Shown: positions 23,918-31,827 of the stretch, piece by piece | Numbering within the stretch: position 1 is the stretch's first letter | Layout: every line of letters starts with the position of its first letter | Source: Candidatus Thorarchaeota archaeon | GTDB lineage: Archaea > Asgardarchaeota > Thorarchaeia > Thorarchaeales > Thorarchaeaceae | Assembly: GCA_016840385.1 (NCBI GenBank) | Contig: JAEOSL010000019.1 | Span: forward strand, 1 to 38,445 | Direction of reading: 5' to 3' | Length of the DNA: 38,445 nucleotides | Position numbers and translations under genes: made by a program | The notes under the pieces: generated by a model | Seen by the model: the letters and a program-made list of their open reading frames with translations, nothing else | Told to the model about the DNA's origin: nothing | The model's database searches: none

Positions 23918-24183
23918 CTAAATTAACTTTGTGAGCATTGCCTTGAATATAATTTTACACTTTGGAAATTCCAGTAAGGTCTTCACTATCACCGACTCAA
24001 TTTCATTTAAGGATGCAATAAGTTTGTCTTTCTGCATAATATGGTCGCTCCTCGGTTTTGTAATGATATGAATTTCACCAATTCCAATTGTATCTTGTCC
24101 CTCTAGGTTAAGATAAATGCATTCAATATAATTTTGGGTAATTTACATAATCTTCCTACATGCTCATTAATTTCACTTTCCAA
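23918..24183 (-). pseudogene. Possible small partner gene, frame-disrupted, upstream of the ATPase
   Basis: Two overlapping minus-strand frames look like one protein broken by a one-base shift. The first starts at TTG 24183 (ESEINEHVGRLCKLPKI) and stops at 24103-24105. The second is open from 24142 to TAG at 23918 (YIECIYLNLEGQDTIGIGEI, then HIITKPRSDHIM and a helical end). The switch would fall near the CCCAAAA run at about 24133-24139. The second frame ends one base before the ATPase ATG, which suggests coupled translation. It could be a true frameshift mutation, a sequencing error, a recoding site, or a gene with a non-standard start. Family unknown. Confidence 0.4.
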
Positions 24184-24207
24184 CTTTGTATAAAACGAAA
24201 AGAGAAG

Positions 24208-24343
24208 TGGTGGACCGAGGGAGATTCGAACTCCCGACCTCTTCCACTTTGGATAGACGCGAAATGCGTCAAAAGTGCCAAGGAAGCGATCTAATACCCT
24301 GCGACGTCATAATGAAGTCACAACCGGGCTGATCTATCGGCCC
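24208..24343 (-). tRNA. tRNA-Ala(GGC) with two putative introns, CCA encoded
   Basis: Minus-strand tRNA. The acceptor GGGCCGA pairs with TCGGTCC, including the G3-U70 pair that marks alanine tRNAs. The D-stem GATC/GATC, anticodon stem CTTCC/GGAAG, T-stem GGGAG/CTCCC and T-loop TTCGAAT are perfect. The anticodon loop reads TTGGCA plus T once 29 bases at 24247-24275 are removed, the canonical position after base 37; that intron has a GACGC/GCGTC hairpin. A second 29-base insert (about 24293-24321) splits the D-loop and has a TGTGAC/GTCGCA stem. Removing both leaves a normal 75-base tRNA plus CCA at 24208-24210. It anchors the cassette array. Confidence 0.85.
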
Positions 24344-24368
24344 ATGAGCACAATGTGTGCGATTCGCT

Positions 24369-25499
24369 ATGCCGAATGGAACGGTTAAAAGAATTGTGGA
24401 GTGTAGAGAGAGTATTCATCTAAACCGAAGGCAGAGAGATTTCACAGTGAAAGAAGAGAGCAAGAAGTCGAAGGCATTCAAGAAGTTCGAGGCATATTTC
24501 TTTGGAGATGACGACCTTTCTCTGCCAATGTCCCATGTTCTCGATATCTCGACCGTTTCAAAGTTGGAAGATGAAGAGAAGAAAACCTCAGAGAAGATGC
24601 TCATCGCTGCTTTGACCAAGAAATACGACCGAAGATGGATCTATGCTCTTGAAGAGCTGAAGACTGAGACCGCATACCAGTTTCTCTTTCATTGGTACAA
24701 TCGCGAAGAGGTTGAGTACACAAAGATTCGACTTGCCTATTCGCTTGTGAGGATAGACGGCAAGGCTCCAGTGTTAGAGTATGTCCAGGAAATCTTGAGT
24801 TCTAATGCAACTAAAGACTCGAAGATGAAAGCACTCAACTGTTTCTTCTGGATAAAGGAGGCTGGACTCGAAGATAAGGAAAAAGAGCAGTTGTTTCTCT
24901 CGATTCTCTTTAGTACCCTGATAGACAAGACCAAAGAAGTTCGCCTTTACGCATACGAGATTCTCACAGAATACTACAACACGAAGGATTTCACCCCCAT
25001 TGATGACGAAGTCTATAGTATCCTATCAAAGACATCTAAGGGAACAGAATATCAACGAGCGGCGCAGATGTTTGAGGATAGGCTGAGGTCTATGAAGGCA
25101 GTTCCAGCTAAGAGGAAAGTGATTGTGGACCATATCAAAAATCTCCCACACAATCCTCCTTCACTAGATGTGTCAAAGTGTAAGGTGTGTAGTACTATTC
25201 CCGATAATCTGACAGCAGATATTGCAGCTGGTGAGTCACTCGATACCCACAAGTCCAAACTAGAGAGAATGATCATCTTTGCGTACTATAGCAACTGCAT
25301 ATTGCGGTGTCCTGTTTGCGGTAGGCTGTATAGATACAAGTACGAGTATGAGTTTCTTGTCGGTATGTCCAGCGAAGAGGATGAATGGCTTTGGCGAACA
25401 GATACTGATGGAGCAGTAGAAATAGTAGATTCATTCCTGAAATACTACGACTTCAAACACATAGTCACCAGTGGAATCTTTTTGAAAATCACTTATTGA
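24369..25499 (+). CDS. HEAT-like helical protein with C-terminal CxxC pairs
   Basis: Roughly 375 residues, not a recognised family. The middle (about 90-250) is all helical with repeat-like pairs such as YAYEILTEYYNTKDFTPIDD and TKEVRLYAYEI, suggesting HEAT/ARM-type repeats. The C-terminal part has CKVCSTIPDNL and CPVCGRLYRYKYEYEF, likely one zinc site. The start is uncertain: GTG 24357, ATG 24369 or GTG 24447. The last is attractive because the first 30 residues look non-coding and a TATA-like ggttaaaa lies near 24384. The gene begins just beyond the 5' end of the tRNA on the opposite strand, so it flanks the array. Confidence 0.65.
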   Translation: MPNGTVKRIVECRESIHLNRRQRDFTVKEESKKSKAFKKFEAYFFGDDDLSLPMSHVLDISTVSKLEDEEKKTSEKMLIAALTKKYDRRWIYALEELKTETAYQFLFHWYNREEVEYTKIRLAYSLVRIDGKAPVLEYVQEILSSNATKDSKMKALNCFFWIKEAGLEDKEKEQLFLSILFSTLIDKTKEVRLYAYEILTEYYNTKDFTPIDDEVYSILSKTSKGTEYQRAAQMFEDRLRSMKAVPAKRKVIVDHIKNLPHNPPSLDVSKCKVCSTIPDNLTADIAAGESLDTHKSKLERMIIFAYYSNCILRCPVCGRLYRYKYEYEFLVGMSSEEDEWLWRTDTDGAVEIVDSFLKYYDFKHIVTSGIFLKITY

Positions 25500-25555
25500 T
25501 GGAACAGAGAAACTCTGTACGATACTGTGATTTGGTGATGGGATTCCATATCTCC

Positions 25556-27883
25556 TCAAGGGCTGAAAACCCAAATCGGTCCAATGTAAGATGTTCGACC
25601 ATTTGCTCCTACGATTCGAATGGCATAGTAATCCATTCCCTGAGTGTTCAACGTAGCTGGGTCTATCGGATTCTCGCTGTGGTCATTGATGTAGTAGTTC
25701 CCATCAGAACCTTCTATGCTACTATTGTAGCTGATTCCGGATATTGCATCAATATCGGAGATAGTAATCGTACCAGTTGGTGAGGTAACATTAACCGTTT
25801 GCCAAATCAAGCCATTCTTGATTATTTCAATCGATGCTCCCCAGTTAGGTACCCATCCCGCTCCTGCGGTGGCAGCGTGATTAAGTCCAGCAGCTGGTGA
25901 ACCATCCTGAGCAAAGAAGATTGATAGATTACGTGCAGTCGTTGGAGTTGAAACAGTTACTGTGGAGTTATAACCGACAGATTCACCGTTTATTGAGAAA
26001 TCAAGAATTGGTCTACCATAGTCAGAAGTTCCATAGACCCTTCCAGTTTCAAGACCACTGAACACGCTGTCCCTTGTAAGGCTGCTAGCGTAAACTGCGG
26101 TTATTCCACTCGGATAGGGATGTCCGTTTCGAGCATTATAGAGGGAAAACGGATACTGATGACCAATACTGGCTCTTGTGTGACTAATGCTATGTCCAGG
26201 GCGACCATCGTGATTATCTCCATTTGCCATGAATGTCATTCTATAACCCATATTGAGAGCATCAATGACTGAGGATCCTGGAACTGGAGTTTCAGGGAAG
26301 TCTACTGAACCTCTGTAATTCAGTGTGTTATCATATAGGCATTCACCATGAACTGATGTCACTTCGACCATTTTCACATAATCAGGATTCATCAAAGTCC
26401 AATCCTGGATGAACATACTTCTCACAGTGTGATGAGGAATAGCCAGTGCTCGTGCTCCAGTTGATGTAGTGAATTCATCAAGAACGGACCAGAGTTCAGG
26501 AATTGTGTTTTCAGTTATTGCCGAAAAGAGGGGCATTGAATCATCGCTGAAAATGCATGTATAATGTCCTCCAGACGCGATGGGAACTGGAACGAACAAG
26601 AGTGCCTGATCTACATAATTTGTTGTCCACTCTCCTCCATAGAAGGATACGAATTCTCCAGGATCGTGAGCATCAGATGTTGCTTGTAGATAATTCTGGA
26701 ATGCAGCATTCCCTGTTTTCTCTCGGTCAAATATTGTGAAGTGTTCTCCATGGTCAGTAAGTGACATGAAATCGAGACCTGCAATATAACGACCATAAAG
26801 GTAGGATTCTGTAGCAGTCCCAGAACCGTCGGAAAGTGAAGAGTGTCCGTGGAGGTCTCCCCAGTAGATTCTTGGTGTATCAACAGCATAGTCATCTACA
26901 ATTATTGGATTACTCCAATACGTATTCTGAGTGTGAGAATCTTCTACCAGAATATAGTGAATGCCGGGTGTGTCGATTTGAAAATCAAAGGTATGAATTC
27001 CATAGTCTACGGATCTATCAGAAGCATAAACTGCAAGTCCTGGGCTAAATATTCCCCCTGTAAATGTGAATTCATCTGGAATATTCGCAACCACACCTGT
27101 CAATGCAAGGCCTGTTGTGAGATTATAGGATTGAATCGAAAACTCAACAGTTCCATAATAGTTAGCGCTAATCCGTTCAAAGGAATCCCAAACCTCTACA
27201 GTTGCATCAAACGCTTCTCCTACATCAATTGATGAAGGAGCATGCACCCAAAGTAGAGCCGGGTTATTATCGAACATTACTCCTACGTCTATGTTTATAC
27301 TAGACCATAGAAAGAGTGGTGTCAGAAATATGATCACTGTAATCAATGTCTTGAGTCTTAGAGTCAAGCGGGGCCTGCTTACCAGTGCTTGGATTTTTAT
27401 TCGATTCAGTACCATTCGTCGGAGCAATGATTCTTTGATATCTTCTGAGGGGGTTTTCTGTTTCTTGAGTATTAGACGGATTCCTGCGATAGCAAGTCGA
27501 ATGGTAACGAGTATCAAATTACCTAGGAGATATGTAACGAAGAAGAGGATGATAACAAGAAGCACAAGCCAAGCATACACAGCCATTGCACCAGTATAGA
27601 TGCTTGAGGAATACGCCAACACGTATCCATGTCTGCGCCATGCAGAGTTTTTCGAGAGTGCAGCTATTCCTATTCCAATAAGTATACCAAGTACACTCCA
27701 GAAATAGATTAGAAATGTCCAAACTCCAAAAACATACAGAGCAATGCGACCTATTCTCATAATAGCCGCAAAATATCGAGTTTCCAAGAGTGATTGTAAT
27801 TTGGTTGTCATGGAAGTATCAAGATTAGTAGATGGTTGTCCGTCTTCGCCAGTCATTCTGTAGACCCAATGAACTGGATACAT
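25556..27883 (-). CDS. Membrane-anchored PHP/DUF3604-like metal-dependent phosphoesterase
   Basis: 775 residues. The N-terminal third (about 40-205) has five hydrophobic segments, for example VFGVWTFLIYFWSVLGILIG and LVLLVIILFFVTYLLGNLIL. An extracellular beta domain follows (205-335), then a PHP-like catalytic domain: YWGDLHGHSSLSDGSG (His345, His347), SLTDHGEHF, FYGGEWT, AIPHHTV and NGDNHDGRPG, histidines and aspartates that would bind metals. The end is beta-rich. DUF3604 proteins have this motif order; their substrates are poorly known, perhaps phospho-sugars or lipids. The membrane part is unusual. ATG 27883 or ATG 27853 may be the start. It diverges from the sugar transporter gene. Confidence 0.78.
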   Translation of the reverse strand: MYPVHWVYRMTGEDGQPSTNLDTSMTTKLQSLLETRYFAAIMRIGRIALYVFGVWTFLIYFWSVLGILIGIGIAALSKNSAWRRHGYVLAYSSSIYTGAMAVYAWLVLLVIILFFVTYLLGNLILVTIRLAIAGIRLILKKQKTPSEDIKESLLRRMVLNRIKIQALVSRPRLTLRLKTLITVIIFLTPLFLWSSINIDVGVMFDNNPALLWVHAPSSIDVGEAFDATVEVWDSFERISANYYGTVEFSIQSYNLTTGLALTGVVANIPDEFTFTGGIFSPGLAVYASDRSVDYGIHTFDFQIDTPGIHYILVEDSHTQNTYWSNPIIVDDYAVDTPRIYWGDLHGHSSLSDGSGTATESYLYGRYIAGLDFMSLTDHGEHFTIFDREKTGNAAFQNYLQATSDAHDPGEFVSFYGGEWTTNYVDQALLFVPVPIASGGHYTCIFSDDSMPLFSAITENTIPELWSVLDEFTTSTGARALAIPHHTVRSMFIQDWTLMNPDYVKMVEVTSVHGECLYDNTLNYRGSVDFPETPVPGSSVIDALNMGYRMTFMANGDNHDGRPGHSISHTRASIGHQYPFSLYNARNGHPYPSGITAVYASSLTRDSVFSGLETGRVYGTSDYGRPILDFSINGESVGYNSTVTVSTPTTARNLSIFFAQDGSPAAGLNHAATAGAGWVPNWGASIEIIKNGLIWQTVNVTSPTGTITISDIDAISGISYNSSIEGSDGNYYINDHSENPIDPATLNTQGMDYYAIRIVGANGRTSYIGPIWVFSP

Positions 27884-27980
27884 CCTGACATAAAAATCAA
27901 ACTAATTTTTCTCATATAATCTTACTAATTTAATAGACCCTTTTGCATCTCAACAAGTCTATCTATCGCCATAGGTGAAT

Positions 27981-29411
27981 ATGATGGAACATTCAGAAAA
28001 ATTGAGTCGTAGAAATCTATGGGGTTGGGCTCTTGGTGCAATCCCTACTGGACTACTTGCGTTTGTCTTTGGCTTGAAATACGTTGAATTCTTCTTCGAT
28101 GATTTAGGATTACTACCTGGCTTCTTCATAGCTGGACAAGTCATCTATATGACTATCAATGCGTTGAATGATCCATTATCTGGTCAGCTATCAGATCAAA
28201 CAGATCGTTCTCGGTGGGGCAGTAGACGACTGGTATACATGAAGTATGGAGCCCCAATTTGGGCACTAACTTTCATTCTTGTATGGTTCCCTTGGAGCCT
28301 AACCAATCAAATTACTATCTTCATCCATTATGTAGTTTCAATCTGTCTGTTTGATACGCTCCTTACTCTTGTGCTTCTCGTCTGGCTTGCAGTACTTCCA
28401 GAAATGACTACGGATATCGATGAACGAAACAAAGCACAATTCTATGCTGGAATATTGGGTACAATCGTAGTGCTCCCAATATTCATCGTGATTGCTACAC
28501 TCGAACCTAATTCTGAAGGTTTCCGTTTTCTGATGCTGATCTTCGCGTTGGTTTCTACTATCTTCCTGTGGCTCACGGCTCGTTATTGTGAAGAAAGACC
28601 AGAATTTCAAGATGATCAGAAGTATACTCTGATGGAATCGATAAGGGCCACTTTCAAGTCCAAGACGTTCCTTGTCTACGTTGGATTCTATTTCTGTCAG
28701 AATTTCCTAGGTAGTCTTGGATTGAGCTACTTCTTTGTGTACATTCTTCTACTTGAAAGAATAACGCCAGGTCTAAACATACTCGTGCTATTCTTCGTGA
28801 TTTTCTTCATAGTTGGATATGCGGGCAATATAATCGCTCTGAGATTACGACCCAAGTGGGGAATGAGGAAGATAATCTTGCGGTTCGGAGCATTTCGGAC
28901 CATCAGTTCATTCGTCCTGTTCCTGATAATTCTCGTGCCGGGATTAGAACCACTCATCTGGTATGGTCTCATTGTAACCACATTTGCAGGTGGCTATGGT
29001 ATTTTCCATATTCCGATGCAGTATCTGGCTATTGATGAGGATGAAGTTCTGAACGGTTCTCGAAGAGAAGGAATGTTCATTGGCGTAATGGCACTCCTTA
29101 CAAAACCTGCTACTAGTTTGGGTCCAATAATTGCAACAGTGGTATTGACAATATTTGGATATGTACAAGGTGGTGGCCTTGGAGATCAACCAGAATTAGC
29201 ATTTCTTGGTATCAAGATGATGTGGTTGTTACTTCCTGCAATAGTTGCAGGAATTAGTTTGATCTTCATATACTTCTACCCACTCTATGGTGAGAAACTC
29301 ACGGATATGCAAGAAAAGCTTGAGATACTGCATAAGGAAAAGAGGAAGAAATTCTTGACTGCCTCTGCGGCTTCTCAAGATACCGAAGAGAGAACATATT
29401 CTGATTCGTAA
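27981..29411 (+). CDS. MFS transporter of the GPH (glycoside-pentoside-hexuronide) family
   Basis: About 476 residues with 12 predicted membrane helices. Family marks are the DPLSGQLSDQTDRSRWGSRR loop after helix 2 (GPH proteins have a conserved N-D-P-x-G-x-x-S-D motif) and WGMRKIILRFG between the two halves. These are cation-coupled sugar symporters such as MelB. The start is ATG 27981 or 27984; an upstream in-frame GTG is less likely. It converges with the methyltransferase genes and lies near the GH94-like gene, so uptake of a glycoside for that enzyme is a reasonable guess. Confidence 0.8.
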   Translation: MMEHSEKLSRRNLWGWALGAIPTGLLAFVFGLKYVEFFFDDLGLLPGFFIAGQVIYMTINALNDPLSGQLSDQTDRSRWGSRRLVYMKYGAPIWALTFILVWFPWSLTNQITIFIHYVVSICLFDTLLTLVLLVWLAVLPEMTTDIDERNKAQFYAGILGTIVVLPIFIVIATLEPNSEGFRFLMLIFALVSTIFLWLTARYCEERPEFQDDQKYTLMESIRATFKSKTFLVYVGFYFCQNFLGSLGLSYFFVYILLLERITPGLNILVLFFVIFFIVGYAGNIIALRLRPKWGMRKIILRFGAFRTISSFVLFLIILVPGLEPLIWYGLIVTTFAGGYGIFHIPMQYLAIDEDEVLNGSRREGMFIGVMALLTKPATSLGPIIATVVLTIFGYVQGGGLGDQPELAFLGIKMMWLLLPAIVAGISLIFIYFYPLYGEKLTDMQEKLEILHKEKRKKFLTASAASQDTEERTYSDS

Positions 29412-29427
29412 TCATTGGAATATAGAT

Positions 29428-29454
29428 GCTGGGGAGATGAATAGTCACCCCAGC
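29428..29454. terminator. Hairpin between convergent genes
   Basis: The arms gctgggg (29428-29434) and ccccagc (29448-29454) are perfectly complementary around a 13-base loop, in the 51-base gap between the transporter stop and the methyltransferase stop. It could serve both directions as an mRNA end. Confidence 0.4.
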
Positions 29455-29462
29455 CTCAATCT

Positions 29463-30629
29463 CTAACTGGAAGTCTGTATTGGGTAGGTTCCATATTTTT
29501 CTCGCATTCGCATAACAGCTTCCCATCTATCTACAGTTACTGTTGGAGGGATACTATGACCGCTAGCGAAGATGTAACCACCACCAGGTGCGAGTTCTTG
29601 AATTAACTTCTTGCTGTAATCCTCGATTTCTTGGATTGAACCTTCAGCCAACATGATGGGGCTGATGTTGCCAACAAAAGTAATCTTGTCGCCATATCTT
29701 TCGTTTAGTTTGAAGATGTCATATTCAGGGTTTGCCGTTGATGGTTCAATTGGGTTAATTGCATCAATCCCGCAATTCACAATATCATCAAATAGAAGCA
29801 TAAGGTCTCCATCCGAATGAAGGAGTATTTTCGTTCCCCTCTTATGGGCTTCATCACAAATTCGTTTCAACCAAGGGAACACATAGGTTTGGAAGTTTTT
29901 AGGGCTCATGAATGGTCCATTTTTGAAACCATAGTCGTCCAAGACCATAATTAATTCGGTGCCTTCATCACCAAGAATCTTCGTCAATTCCACCGCTAGT
30001 TTTCCACTATCGTCAAAGACTTTCTTTGCGTGCTTTGGACGTGCGAGTAAACGAGAGAATCTCTCGATTCCAAATGCTTCCCAACTTGGCTCTAACAATC
30101 CGCTAATTGTAGGAACTGCGAGTACCTCATTGTTCATCAGACCTTGCACTTCTTTTCCAGCATGATATGACGCTAAGCGTTTCGGGTCCTGGGGGTCTGG
30201 ACGCTCCCAGCTCTCATATTCTTCAAAGCTCTTGAAATATCCCCCATGATATGCAGATATCACGGTTCCATCTTCTTCATATGTTTCAAACTTAATGATT
30301 CTTCCAAACTCGTCTATTATCCCGCCTTTGATAATTTTCCTTTGAAAATGAGTGAAAAGACAGATTCCAACATCTATCTTGACTCGACGTAGAAACTCGT
30401 AACTGTCTGTATAACCCTTGACAAAGAAGTTCTTGTTACTAACAACCCAACCTGCGATTCGATCCTTGAAAGGCAAATATGTTAGTGCTTTGATGGTTTT
30501 ACTCGAACCCTTACTTGTTGGTATACCATAATGATTCATGATGGCATTGTTTGTGAAAGCTTCGTAAGCAGGGACACGATCAGGTTCCTCATGGTTCAAT
30601 GCTTTCATTACACGGGTGGGTGCATCCAT
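29463..30629 (-). CDS. UroD-family corrinoid-type methyltransferase, tandem copy 2
   Basis: 388 residues of the uroporphyrinogen-decarboxylase superfamily, which includes the cobamide-dependent methyltransferases MtaA/MtbA/CmuA. Marks are the N-terminal RVMKALNHEEPDRVPAYEAF and a C-terminal barrel with NGPFMSPKNFQTYVFPWLKR, ILLHSDGDLMLLFDDIVNCG and VGNISPIMLAEGSIQEIEDY, ending GGGYIFASGHSIPP. The zinc-binding His-x-Cys of MtaA is His-x-Asp here, so it probably is not a thiol-activating enzyme and may instead demethylate a substrate onto the corrinoid protein. I chose ATG 30629: a strong AGGAGG precedes it, and longer starts would overlap copy 1. It is the last gene of the corrinoid operon. 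Confidence 0.82.
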   Translation of the reverse strand: MDAPTRVMKALNHEEPDRVPAYEAFTNNAIMNHYGIPTSKGSSKTIKALTYLPFKDRIAGWVVSNKNFFVKGYTDSYEFLRRVKIDVGICLFTHFQRKIIKGGIIDEFGRIIKFETYEEDGTVISAYHGGYFKSFEEYESWERPDPQDPKRLASYHAGKEVQGLMNNEVLAVPTISGLLEPSWEAFGIERFSRLLARPKHAKKVFDDSGKLAVELTKILGDEGTELIMVLDDYGFKNGPFMSPKNFQTYVFPWLKRICDEAHKRGTKILLHSDGDLMLLFDDIVNCGIDAINPIEPSTANPEYDIFKLNERYGDKITFVGNISPIMLAEGSIQEIEDYSKKLIQELAPGGGYIFASGHSIPPTVTVDRWEAVMRMREKYGTYPIQTSS

Positions 30630-30652
30630 GGATTGAATCCTCCTGTAGGACA

Positions 30653-31822
30653 TTAATTTGAAACTTCGATAGGATAATTTCCATACTTCTCCCGTATCCT
30701 CATGACTGCTTCCCAACGATCGATAGTAACAGCAGGATTGATACTATGACCGCTACTGAAGATGTAACCACCACCAGGCCCCAATTCCAGAAGGAGCTTC
30801 TTACTATAATCCTCGATTTCTTGAATCGAACCTTCAGCCAACATCACGGGGCTAATGTTGCCAACGAAAGTCAGCTTGTCACCATATTTTTCGTTTAGTT
30901 TGAAAATGTCATATTCAGGATTGGCGGTTGTTGATTCGATGGGATTGAGTGCATCAACTCCACATTTGACAATATCATCAAACAGAAGCATCAAGTCACC
31001 ATCGGAATGGAGGAGAATCTTACTTCCTCGCTTATGTGCAGCATCACAGATTTGTTTTAACCATGGAAAGACGTATGTCTGGTAATTTTGAGGAGACATG
31101 AAGGGGCCATTCTTGAATCCGTAGTCATCCCAGATTAGAATGAGTTCCGCACCATTGTCTGCAAGTATCTTTGTCAGTTCCAGAGATAATTTTCCATGAT
31201 CATCGAAGACCTTCTTTGCCTGTTTAGGACGAGCAAGAATCCTGGAGAATTTTTCAAGCCCAAAAGATTCCCAGCTTGCTTCCATCATTCCGTTAATTGC
31301 AGGAACTGATAGAATCTCATCATTCATCTGAGCCTGAACTGCTTTTCCAGCCTCGAATGCAGCCAACCGTTTAGGCTCGTTTGGGTCTGGTCGTTCCCAA
31401 CTCTCGTAATCTTCGAATGTCTTGAAAGATCCTCCATGATATGCAACAATTATGGTCCCATCTTTTTCATATTTCTCAAATTTCATAATACGACCAAATT
31501 CGTCTATCATTCCACCCCTTGTGAGCTTGCGCTGCTGGTGAGTGACAATACTAATTCCAATGTCAATCTTAACACGCCGTAGAAACTCGTATGCATCAAT
31601 CATGCTTTTTTCAAGAAAATTCTTACTACTCATCGCCTTATTGGCTAGCCAGTTTTTACCAGGGAGGTAGGTAACCAAACGTGCAGCACCACTCAAACCA
31701 CCAGTAACAGGAACACCATAATGAGCCATGATCGTATTATTTGTGAATGCACTCTCAAATGCAGGAACACGATCTGGTTCCTCGTGATTCAATGCTGTTA
31801 ACACACGAGTGGGCGCATCCAT
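30653..31822 (-). CDS. UroD-family corrinoid-type methyltransferase, tandem copy 1
   Basis: 389 residues, a close paralogue of the next gene downstream; they align without notable gaps and share most residues. It starts MDAPTRVLTALNHEEPDRVP, has the same ILLHSDGDLMLLFDDIVKCG segment lacking the His-x-Cys zinc site, and the same GGGYIFSSGHSINP end. The main differences lie around residues 20-60 and 185-215, where substrate choice may reside. A GGAGG precedes ATG 31822. The corrinoid-protein gene upstream ends 5 bases before this start, so the two are co-translated. I infer methyl transfer between an unknown donor and that corrinoid protein. Confidence 0.85.
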   Translation of the reverse strand: MDAPTRVLTALNHEEPDRVPAFESAFTNNTIMAHYGVPVTGGLSGAARLVTYLPGKNWLANKAMSSKNFLEKSMIDAYEFLRRVKIDIGISIVTHQQRKLTRGGMIDEFGRIMKFEKYEKDGTIIVAYHGGSFKTFEDYESWERPDPNEPKRLAAFEAGKAVQAQMNDEILSVPAINGMMEASWESFGLEKFSRILARPKQAKKVFDDHGKLSLELTKILADNGAELILIWDDYGFKNGPFMSPQNYQTYVFPWLKQICDAAHKRGSKILLHSDGDLMLLFDDIVKCGVDALNPIESTTANPEYDIFKLNEKYGDKLTFVGNISPVMLAEGSIQEIEDYSKKLLLELGPGGGYIFSSGHSINPAVTIDRWEAVMRIREKYGNYPIEVSN

Positions 31823-31827
31823 GGAAA

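Larger units (their letters stand above)
12461..24343 (-). mobile_element. Putative tRNA-derived gene-cassette array (9 cassettes, 9 repeats plus tRNA)
   Basis: Nine partial copies of a tRNA 3' end lie in the same orientation as the intact tRNA-Ala(GGC) at the right end. Eight of the nine intervals contain exactly one gene; the interval next to the tRNA has one large gene plus a possible small one. Interval sizes are about 1.1, 0.7, 0.6, 0.6, 1.5, 0.8, 1.1, 1.1 and 4.1 kb from left to right. Genes face both ways (minus, plus, minus, plus, plus, minus, minus, plus, minus) while the repeats do not. This is what serial site-specific capture of single genes at a tRNA 3' end would leave, by analogy with integron cassettes. 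No integrase gene is in the window. Alternatives: dispersed tRNA fragments used as 3' processing or termination signals. Confidence 0.72.

Noticed and set aside
12461..24343. CRISPR array
   Set aside because: Repeats are spaced 0.5-4 kb apart with genes between them, and no cas genes are present.
12461..24343. Bacterial-type integron with attC sites
   Set aside because: The repeats are tRNA-like direct repeats without the paired R and L boxes of attC, and no IntI-like protein is present.
12461..24343. Insertion sequences or transposons carrying the repeats
   Set aside because: No transposase, no terminal inverted repeats around the intervals, and no target duplications recognised.
25130..25140. 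gtggacc inside the HEAT-like gene as another tRNA-derived repeat
   Set aside because: Only seven bases match and it is within a coding region; no T-arm sequence follows.
30630..30716. Longer start for tandem methyltransferase copy 2
   Set aside because: The extra residues lie in the end of copy 1, and ATG 30629 has a strong AGGAGG and matches the start of copy 1.
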